From JBCCGR01 sp039029195 (lineage in GTDB: Bacteria; Pseudomonadota; Alphaproteobacteria; Rhizobiales; Rhizobiaceae): a DNA stretch of 10,934 nucleotides. Positions 5,751 through 10,934 of the stretch are shown piece by piece; the first letter of the stretch is position 1, and the number at the start of each line of letters is the position of its first letter. The notes beneath the pieces were generated by a model, which was given only the letters and a program-made list of their open reading frames with translations, ran no database searches and had not been told where the DNA came from. The position numbers and the translations under genes are program-made. The stretch spans positions 1 to 10,934 of the forward strand of contig JBCCGR010000076.1 of NCBI GenBank assembly GCA_039029195.1, read 5' to 3'.

Positions 5751-6704
5751 ATGAAAAATAAACTATTTCAAGCAATTGCGCTTAGTGCAACCTTGATGAT
5801 GACATCCGCTCTTGCAGACGGTCATTCGGTCCCAACATCCAAGTGGGGGCCTGAAGATCAGGCGGGAGCCTCCAACTATATGACTGCAGAGAAGGCCCTT
5901 GAGGCGATTGGTCTTATGAAGTCTGGTACAGTGGTGTCGATTGGTCGGGTCTATCAATCAGAAATGCCGCTCTTTGGCTCACGTGCATTTGCGCTGCGCG
6001 GAACATCAGGTTTGGCGGGTGGTCCCCTTGGTGCCAACAAGGTTGTCTGGATGGATGACTTCCTTGCGACCGAAATCGGCCAGGTCGGCACCCAATTTGA
6101 TGGTCTTGGTCATATCGGTATTGGTCACGACAACGGGGCCACATTTTACAATAATAATGAGTCCAAGGATGTTGTTGGTGCCACCGGCTTGAAGTTGCTT
6201 GGGATGGAGCATGTAAAGCCGTTCTTCACACGCGGGATTGTGTTGGACATCACGGCAATTCGAGGAGCACCGATGGACGCGGGTGACGAAGTAACAGTCG
6301 CCGATATTGAGGCAGCTCTCGATAGGCAGGGCATTGCCGGACCGGGAGAAGGTGATGTCGTGCTGATTCATACCGGGTGGGGCCGGCACTGGATTACAGA
6401 CAACGCGACGTTCAATAGCGGCGCTCCAGGCATCGGGATGGAAGCCGCAAGATGGCTTGCTTCGAAGAACATCGCTATTGTAGGTTCTGACATCTGGCCC
6501 GTTGAGGTGGTTCCAAACCCGGATTCCAACAATGCGTTTGATGCGCACCAGGAGTTGATCACCCGCAATGGCATCTTCATTCACGAGAACCTCGCAACCG
6601 AGGTTTTGGTCAACGCAGGCGTTTCTGAATTTGCCTACATCTATTCGCCGTTGTCAGTTAAAGGCGCAACGGGATCGCCGGGGGCACCACTGGCCGCCTA
6701 TTGA
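5751..6704 (+). CDS. Secreted cyclase-family protein (kynurenine formamidase-like fold)
   Basis: The start at 5751 is chosen because GGAGGAG lies just upstream and the first 22 residues form a clean signal peptide (KNK, hydrophobic core, cut after SALA). The open frame extends 99 bases further upstream but would destroy that signal. The mature 295-residue protein belongs to the cyclase superfamily (Pfam Cyclase, which includes metal-dependent kynurenine formamidases and isatin hydrolases). The metal-site motif usually written HxGTHxDxxxH appears here as VGTQFDGLGH (residues 112-121), the Gln-containing variant of one subgroup. Later DVVLIHTGWGRHW (about 214-226) and a late His-Glu (IHENL) also fit. 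It likely hydrolyses a cyclic or N-acyl compound in the periplasm; the substrate is unknown. It precedes the zinc-type operon by 84 bases containing a perfect inverted repeat, and probably has its own transcript. Confidence 0.85.
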   Translation: MKNKLFQAIALSATLMMTSALADGHSVPTSKWGPEDQAGASNYMTAEKALEAIGLMKSGTVVSIGRVYQSEMPLFGSRAFALRGTSGLAGGPLGANKVVWMDDFLATEIGQVGTQFDGLGHIGIGHDNGATFYNNNESKDVVGATGLKLLGMEHVKPFFTRGIVLDITAIRGAPMDAGDEVTVADIEAALDRQGIAGPGEGDVVLIHTGWGRHWITDNATFNSGAPGIGMEAARWLASKNIAIVGSDIWPVEVVPNPDSNNAFDAHQELITRNGIFIHENLATEVLVNAGVSEFAYIYSPLSVKGATGSPGAPLAAY

Positions 6705-6727
6705 TATCTCTCCTCCTTAGATATCAA
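6701..6727. promoter_or_regulatory. Perfect 9-bp inverted repeat overlapping the cyclase stop codon
   Basis: TTGATATCT (6701-6709) and AGATATCAA (6719-6727) are perfect inverted copies separated by CTCCTCCTT. It overlaps the TGA stop and sits about 60 bases before the ZrgA-like start. The stem is AT-rich and no T-run follows, so it is a poor intrinsic terminator. A dimeric operator for the downstream operon is equally possible, but it does not look like a GTTATAnnATAAC Zur box. Confidence 0.45.
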
Positions 6728-6788
6728 CTTTGTGGCTTCGCTCTTCGCATAGGGCGGGGCTGCGTTTCAGAACTTTGGATCGGATGAG

Positions 6789-7379
6789 ATGATGAAGGTG
6801 AAATCAAGCACGCTACAAGTTTCAGCACTGATGGCCACAACGGCATTGGCTGAATCCAAGTCACTGAATGCTCACGTTCATGGTGAAGGCCATCTCAACA
6901 TTGTTCTGGATGGCAAGAATGTGGGCATGGAATTTCACACTCCGGCATGGAGTCTGATCGGTTTTGAACACAAGGCAGAGACCGCTAAAGAACTGGAGGC
7001 CGTGCAAGCTGCGATAGCAGTGCTATCAAAGCCTATTGATCTATTTGGTATTCCTGAGGAAGCAAAATGCTCAATTTCGACTGTGGGAGCCGAGCTCGAG
7101 CGTGAGGCCCATGAAGAAGAAAAGCATGAAAAAACTGCTCACGACCATGATCATGATCACGGCAATGAGGCCGCCGAAGCTGAGCATTCGGAGTTCCATA
7201 TGAACGCAAGTTTCCTATGCGAAGATCCAGCTGGTCTTTCAACGTGGGCGACAAAGTTATTTGATCAGTTTCCCGGGTTGGAAGAAGTGGATGTTCAGGT
7301 GGTGACCCCATCGGGACAATGCGGTTTTGAACTCACCAAGGATGCTCCCAGCCTAGAGCTTGGTGAGATGATGAATTGA
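6789..7379 (+). CDS. ZrgA-like (DUF2796) His-rich periplasmic metal-binding protein
   Basis: The product has 196 residues with a signal peptide (cleavage likely after MATTALA, residue 21). The mature N-terminus carries LNAHVHGEGHLNIVLDG (26-42), the signature of the DUF2796/ZrgA family. A charged middle holds HDHDHDH (118-124) among many Glu and His residues, a likely zinc-binding loop. Cysteines at 94, 144 and near 178 may form a disulfide or bind metal. ZrgA proteins are tied to zinc uptake in Vibrio, and the gene order here (DUF2796, ATPase, permease, DUF3299) matches that type of cluster. The protein would capture Zn2+ in the periplasm. The start could be 6789 or the adjacent ATG at 6792; the ribosome site is weak. 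The next gene begins 21 bases after its stop. Confidence 0.85.
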   Translation: MMKVKSSTLQVSALMATTALAESKSLNAHVHGEGHLNIVLDGKNVGMEFHTPAWSLIGFEHKAETAKELEAVQAAIAVLSKPIDLFGIPEEAKCSISTVGAELEREAHEEEKHEKTAHDHDHDHGNEAAEAEHSEFHMNASFLCEDPAGLSTWATKLFDQFPGLEEVDVQVVTPSGQCGFELTKDAPSLELGEMMN

Positions 7380-7400
7380 AATACCTTGTACTCGTAGCGA

Positions 7401-8156
7401 ATGAACGACACCCCGGCTGTTGCCATTGACCTGAAAGACATTGATTTTTCGTGGCCCGGTCACGGGTCCAAAAGTGTGGGCGGAGAAGCAACGAAGCCAG
7501 TTCTCTTCCAAAGCCTGAATTTCAGCGCTGAGAGGGGCGAAAAGGTCTTTTTGCACGGCCCCTCAGGATCCGGAAAATCGACCTTGCTGAGCCTTATATG
7601 CGGAACCATTGAGCCGGATCGAGGCCAGGTAAACATAATCGGCGAAAATCTGGCAGATAAGACTTGGCGCCAACGTGACCGTTTTCGGGCCGAGTGCATT
7701 GGGATCATCTTCCAACAGTTCAATCTTGTTCCTTACCTCACCGCCCTAGAGAATGTTCTCGTACCGATGTCGTTCGCACTGGTCAGAAGGGAACGGGCAG
7801 GTGGGAAGGTTGCAAACACAAAGCAAACTGCGACCGCCCTTCTTGATCGCGTTGGACTGAGTGCCGCTCAATTGTCAAACCGGTCGGTTTCAGAACTGAG
7901 TGTCGGACAACAACAGCGCGTTGCCGCCGCTCGAGCCCTGATTGGAAAACCGGAAATTATCATAGCTGACGAACCGACGTCCTCACTGGATTCTGACAAA
8001 CGTTCCGATTTCATGGCACTTCTGTTTGAGGAGGTGGAGCGCAACGGATCGAGCCTGGTTTTTGTCAGTCACGATATGAGCCTTCAATCCGGTTTTGACC
8101 AAACCATTGCACTATCAGACCTTGGCACGTCGAATGGACTTGGGGATGAGAAGTGA
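7401..8156 (+). CDS. ABC transporter ATP-binding protein (MacB/LolD-type), zrg-like operon
   Basis: This is a complete 251-residue nucleotide-binding subunit: Walker A GPSGSGKS (residues 53-60), Q-loop FQQFNLVPYLTALENV (104-119), signature LSVGQQQR (166-173), Walker B IIIADEP (186-192) with D-loop SSLD, and H-loop VFVSHD (220-225). The NLVPYLTALENV style and the FtsX-like partner place it in the MacB/LolD class, which drives mechanotransmission across the envelope rather than classical import. It ends inside the permease start (GTGA, 4-base overlap), so the two are translationally coupled. In this setting it likely powers the ZrgA/DUF3299 metal system; that link rests on gene order. Confidence 0.93.
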   Translation: MNDTPAVAIDLKDIDFSWPGHGSKSVGGEATKPVLFQSLNFSAERGEKVFLHGPSGSGKSTLLSLICGTIEPDRGQVNIIGENLADKTWRQRDRFRAECIGIIFQQFNLVPYLTALENVLVPMSFALVRRERAGGKVANTKQTATALLDRVGLSAAQLSNRSVSELSVGQQQRVAAARALIGKPEIIIADEPTSSLDSDKRSDFMALLFEEVERNGSSLVFVSHDMSLQSGFDQTIALSDLGTSNGLGDEK

Positions 8157-9400
8157 TCCTCTTTAACCTTGCATTGAAAAGCCTGCTCAACTGGAAACTG
8201 GCGGTTGGTCTGTCAGTCCTGTCGATTGCGGTTTCGGTGGCTTTATTTTTGGGTGTTGAGAAGGTGCGCACAGGCGCCAAAGAAAGCTTCCTCAATACGA
8301 TCTCGGGTACGGATCTGATTGTCGGCGCGCGCTCTAGCGGAGTGCAGCTTCTACTATACTCCGTCTTTCATATCGGCAACGCGACCAACAATGTGAGGAT
8401 GAATACAATAGAGGATGTCGCAGTTCTTCCAGGGGTGGGTTGGGTGGTGCCCATATCCCTGGGAGATTCCTATCGCGGGCATCGTGTTATAGGCACCACG
8501 ACCGAGTTCTTTGATCGATACCGTTATCGCAATCAGGAAAAACTGACATTTCAAGAAGGGAAGCGCTTTAATAGTCTCTTTGACGTTGTGTTGGGCTCAG
8601 ATGTAGCGCAAACTTATTCTCACACTTTGGGCGATGAAGTCGTTCTGTCCCACGGTACCGGAACAGTCTCCTTTGCGGACCATACCGAACGACCATTCAA
8701 GATCAGCGGCATTTTGGATCGGACGGGAACACCTATAGATCGCTCCGTCTTGGTATCTCTAGAAGCCATTGAGGCAATACATCACAACTGGACGCCAGGC
8801 GTCGGGCATGAGGATGAAAAACTTCCAACGTTGGAAGAACTCAAACCGAAGACGGTAACCGCAGCCTTTGTCGGAATCGACACCAAAATGGCGACTTTCA
8901 GCCTGCAGCGATTTATCAATGACTATGAAAAAGAACCCATCACGGCGGTTCTGCCTGGTGTCGCATTTTCCGAACTGTGGAGCATCGTCTCGAACGTGGA
9001 GACCGCGCTCCTGGTGATTTCCGGGATGGTGGTCGTTGCAACGGTTCTTGGGATGATGGTTGCGATCCTGAGCACCCTGAATGAGCGGCGTCGGGAGATG
9101 GCCATTCTTCGGTCGGTCGGCGCAGCCCCGCACCACGTTGCCAGTCTGCTCGTTATCGAGTCTCTTTTGATTACTCTTGCTGGGATTGCCTTGGGTTTCG
9201 CTGTCTTGTTTTTGGCTTTGATGTTTGGAAGATCGGAGATTGAACAAATGACGGGTATTGCCATGCAGATTGCGGTCTTTGGCAAGAACGAGCTCAGAGC
9301 CGTCGGGGCTTTGCTGTGCGGTAGTCTTGTCGCCGGTCTTGTGCCTGCGATCAAGGTCTACAGGTTGTCGCTTGCCGATGGGTTGATCATGAGACTCTGA
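8153..9400 (+). CDS. FtsX/MacB-type ABC transporter permease, zrg-like operon
   Basis: The 415-residue protein starts with GTG at 8153, overlapping the ATPase stop; GGGGATGAGAA upstream serves as ribosome site. One membrane segment lies near residues 7-27. A large periplasmic domain of about 240 residues (MacB-like PCD region, including LIVGARSSGVQLLLYSVFHI) follows, then three membrane segments: about 285-310 (ALLVISGMVVVATVLGMMVA), about 330-360 (LLITLAGIALGFAVLFLALMF) and about 380-400. The cytoplasmic loop ERRREMAILRSVGA between the second and third is the FtsX-family coupling motif contacting the ATPase. MacB-type permeases often move lipoproteins, peptides or metals by reshaping the periplasmic domain. 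With ZrgA and DUF3299 as neighbours, a metal-linked role is inferred. Confidence 0.92.
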   Translation: MILFNLALKSLLNWKLAVGLSVLSIAVSVALFLGVEKVRTGAKESFLNTISGTDLIVGARSSGVQLLLYSVFHIGNATNNVRMNTIEDVAVLPGVGWVVPISLGDSYRGHRVIGTTTEFFDRYRYRNQEKLTFQEGKRFNSLFDVVLGSDVAQTYSHTLGDEVVLSHGTGTVSFADHTERPFKISGILDRTGTPIDRSVLVSLEAIEAIHHNWTPGVGHEDEKLPTLEELKPKTVTAAFVGIDTKMATFSLQRFINDYEKEPITAVLPGVAFSELWSIVSNVETALLVISGMVVVATVLGMMVAILSTLNERRREMAILRSVGAAPHHVASLLVIESLLITLAGIALGFAVLFLALMFGRSEIEQMTGIAMQIAVFGKNELRAVGALLCGSLVAGLVPAIKVYRLSLADGLIMRL

Positions 9401-9448
9401 TATGACCCAAGAATGAGACGGTTGTAATAAGCCGGTAGAGGGAAAGAC

Positions 9449-10006
9449 ATGATGATAAGTCGCATTGTTGCAATGTGCGTTGCAGTCTTTTGGTGGGGAT
9501 CAGCCTTTGCTGCTGATCAGCAGGTCGATCTGAAATGGTCAGATCTGGTTCCTGCAGAGGGTCACGGGACACTTCTGCAGATAGCGGATAATCAAGATAT
9601 TGTCGGTGAGTTGGACATTGCAGACTTCGCGGGGCGTGAAGACAAGTTTGAGCTGATACAACAGTATCTGGATCGGCAGCGGGCACTTCAACCTGGCGGG
9701 AGTACAATCAATGCGGAACTGGATGGACGTGATATCAAGATTTCCCGCTATGCCGCTCCAATTACGATCATAAATGGCAAGCTGATCGACTTTCTTCTGG
9801 TGCCCTTTCACGGGGCCTGCATTCACTACCCGCCGCCGCCAGCCAACCAGATTATATATGTCAAGAACGCCGAAGGCATGGATCTTGCAAGATCGCATCT
9901 TCCAATCGTCGTAAAAGGACAGCTAAGTGCCAAACCGGTTGCAACAGCAATCGCCGATGTTGGATATCAAATGCTCGACGTTACAATTGAGGAATACGCG
10001 AAGTAG
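9449..10006 (+). CDS. DUF3299 periplasmic protein, last gene of the zrg-like operon
   Basis: The 185-residue product has a signal peptide ending GSAFA (cut near residue 21). LKWSDLVPAEGHG follows, and after a spacer domain comes FLLVPFHGACIHYPPPPANQ (115-134), the hallmark of DUF3299, with one conserved Cys and a His beside a Pro run that could bind metal or haem-like ligands. ISRYAAPITI and KLIDF lead into that motif as in the family. The start at 9449 follows AGAGGGA. It lies 48 bases after the permease gene on the same strand, with no terminator seen between. The molecular role of DUF3299 is not established; repeated linkage to ZrgA and this ABC pair suggests a partner in periplasmic metal handling. 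A degenerate IS481 element begins within four bases of the stop. Confidence 0.88.
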   Translation: MMISRIVAMCVAVFWWGSAFAADQQVDLKWSDLVPAEGHGTLLQIADNQDIVGELDIADFAGREDKFELIQQYLDRQRALQPGGSTINAELDGRDIKISRYAAPITIINGKLIDFLLVPFHGACIHYPPPPANQIIYVKNAEGMDLARSHLPIVVKGQLSAKPVATAIADVGYQMLDVTIEEYAK

Positions 10007-10009
10007 GCG

Positions 10010-10037
10010 CCAGGTGTTTAATCCCTGGGTTTGATGG
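10010..10037 (+). repeat. Left terminal inverted repeat of the IS481 remnant
   Basis: This 28-base imperfect inverted copy of 10642-10669 matches it at 21 of 28 positions. The inner GATGG and central AATCCC blocks are best kept. It starts four bases after the DUF3299 stop codon. Confidence 0.6.
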
Positions 10038-10070
10038 TGCGATCCACTCGATGGAATGGAAGGAAGCACT

Positions 10071-10669
10071 ATGGGACAAGTTCGTCACGGGAGCGCCACG
10101 ATCACGGCAGCCTTCGATCGCGGAGCTGAGCCGGGAACTGGGGATCAATCCCAAGACGGTCGCCAAGTGACGAAATCGGCCGTCAGTTGAAGATCTGAAG
10201 GCCGGCCCCAAGGAGCAACGTTCCGCTGTTCTGAATGAAGAGGAGGAGGCAGAAGTTGTTGCACTTCGTCGGCATACACTTCTGCCACTGCATGATTGTC
10301 TCTTTGCCTAGCAGCCGACGATCCCGCATTTGACCCGATCTGCTCTGCACCGTTGCCGTCGACGTCACAATATCTCACGGCCAACGGGATCAAGCACCGG
10401 TTAACCAAACCCAACCATCCTTGGACCAATGGGCAGGTGGAACGCATGAACCGGACGATCAAAGAGGCAACTGTGAAACGGTATCACTACGACAGCCACG
10501 AACAGTTGCGCAACCATCTCTCTGGTTTCCTCGACGCTCACAATTTCGCACGACGTTTGAAGACACTGAGCGGGCTGACACCATACGACTCCATTGCAAA
10601 ATCTGGACATCAGAGCCGGATCGATTCATCCTAAATCCGATCCATCAGATGCCGGGATTGAACTCCTAG
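10071..10669 (+). pseudogene. IS481-family transposase pseudogene
   Basis: Pieces of one transposase are spread over three frames. MGQVRHGSATITAA starts at 10071. After a frameshift near 10106, IAELSRELGINPKTVAK (the helix-turn-helix) is followed by a TGA where Trp is expected at 10168. EEEEAEVVALRRHTLLPLHD runs to another stop (TAG in FA*QPTIPHLTRSALH). A large deletion at about 10378-10382 removes the first part of the rve/DDE catalytic domain. The frame then resumes with ANGIKHRLTKPNHPWTNG, QVERMNRTIKEATVKR (containing the last catalytic Glu) and FARRLKTLSGLTPYDS. A one-base loss near 10594 shifts it to KIWTSEPDRFILNPIHQMPG and the stop at 10669. It cannot make active transposase. Confidence 0.85.
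10642..10669 (-). repeat. Right terminal inverted repeat of the IS481 remnant
   Basis: This partner of the left end at 10010-10037 also contains the last codons of the transposase (HQMPGLNS) and its TAG stop. The opposite-strand gene ends in the same bases. Confidence 0.6.
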
Positions 10670-10934
10670 TCGCAGTTCACCGGGTCCGGGCCAGGTTGCT
10701 GGATGTTTCGAGCCACCGACAGTAATTTTGCGTCTTCAGGTGATAACAGATTGCTGGCGTTAAATCCGTCAATCTCGCTGCTCTTTGTTGCCTCTAGCAA
10801 AATTCGGCTCACATCTGACGCAGCCACTTCACCCTCAATGCGCCCCGCAACGTGAATCCGGTCAGAAACCGGCGCAAGAACCAACAAAGTCGGCAACCGA
10901 AAAACGTCCAGCGCCTCAATAAGCTGTTCCGCAC
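10666..10934 (-). CDS. C-terminal part of a thioredoxin-fold-like protein, 5' end outside the window
   Basis: The minus-strand frame enters from the right edge and runs about 88 residues to a stop at 10668-10666. It begins AEQLIEALDVFRLPTLLVLA, where a loop Pro before a hydrophobic strand resembles the cis-Pro of thioredoxin folds; VAGRIEGEVAASDVSRILLEA follows, like the last strand and helix. No CxxC is visible in the part present. The stop lies inside the right inverted repeat of the IS481 remnant, and the last residues (PGPDPVNCD) may be altered, so the gene may have been cut by the insertion. Function unknown; the fold call is tentative. Confidence 0.6.
   Translation of the reverse strand, partial: AEQLIEALDVFRLPTLLVLAPVSDRIHVAGRIEGEVAASDVSRILLEATKSSEIDGFNASNLLSPEDAKLLSVARNIQQPGPDPVNCD

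Larger units (their letters stand above)
10010..10669 (+). mobile_element. IS481-family element, internally deleted, both ends recognisable
   Basis: Terminal inverted repeats at 10010-10037 and 10642-10669 match at 21 of 28 positions by eye (CAGG...TTTAATCCC...TTTGATGG against the reverse complement of the right end). They bracket a decayed transposase reading left to right. The element is about 660 bases; a complete one with a transposase of roughly 320 residues would be near 1.1 kb. It lies immediately downstream of the DUF3299 gene and abuts the convergent gene at the right edge. No clear target-site duplication could be set by eye. Confidence 0.7.

Noticed and set aside
6704..6788. Zur box before the ZrgA-like gene
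   Set aside because: No sequence resembling GTTATAnnATAAC is visible; only the 9-bp palindrome is present.

Overview
The window is a chimera of two kinds of DNA. Bases 1 to about 2690 look like animal nuclear DNA. They hold exons with consensus splice sites, an AT-richer divergent promoter-like region, and a gene for a RAG1 N-terminal-like zinc-binding/RING protein of the kind known from marine invertebrates. Bases from about 2690 to the end look alphaproteobacterial, most like Rhodobacteraceae: tightly packed genes, Shine-Dalgarno sites, a tRNA with encoded CCA, IS481-family remnants and a type II-C CRISPR remnant. The simplest reading is a host-associated sample in which an invertebrate contig and a bacterial contig were joined in assembly or cloning. 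A true transfer cannot be excluded from sequence alone.

Eukaryotic part. On the minus strand, four exons (1345-1284, 1074-1005, 809-685, 541-415) have good splice sites, and their reading phases agree across all three introns. The spliced product has a faint resemblance to p27/CIP-type CDK inhibitors. Bases 1346-1949 separate it from the divergent RAG1-N-like gene and carry a YY1-like site and several TGACG half-sites. The RAG1-N-like frame starts at 1950 just after a strong 3' splice site and is cut at about 2690 by bacterial sequence.

Bacterial part, left half (2690-5750). This is a graveyard of broken genes around a few intact ones. It contains a HyuA fragment, the N-terminal third of a haloalkane dehalogenase, an intact quinone oxidoreductase-like gene and tRNA-Gln(UUG). 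After these come the tail of a large serine recombinase, an apparently intact cas2 without cas9 or cas1, two CRISPR repeats, and an IS481 transposase tail that abuts the array. This looks like an eroded island next to a tRNA gene.

Bacterial part, right half (5611-10934). A well-formed promoter precedes a secreted cyclase-family protein. Next is a four-gene operon: a His-rich ZrgA/DUF2796 periplasmic protein, an ABC ATPase, a MacB/FtsX-type permease and a DUF3299 periplasmic protein. Together these form a candidate zinc or metal handling system at the envelope. An internally deleted IS481 element with recognisable inverted ends follows directly, and it abuts the 3' end of a convergent thioredoxin-fold-like gene that runs off the window.
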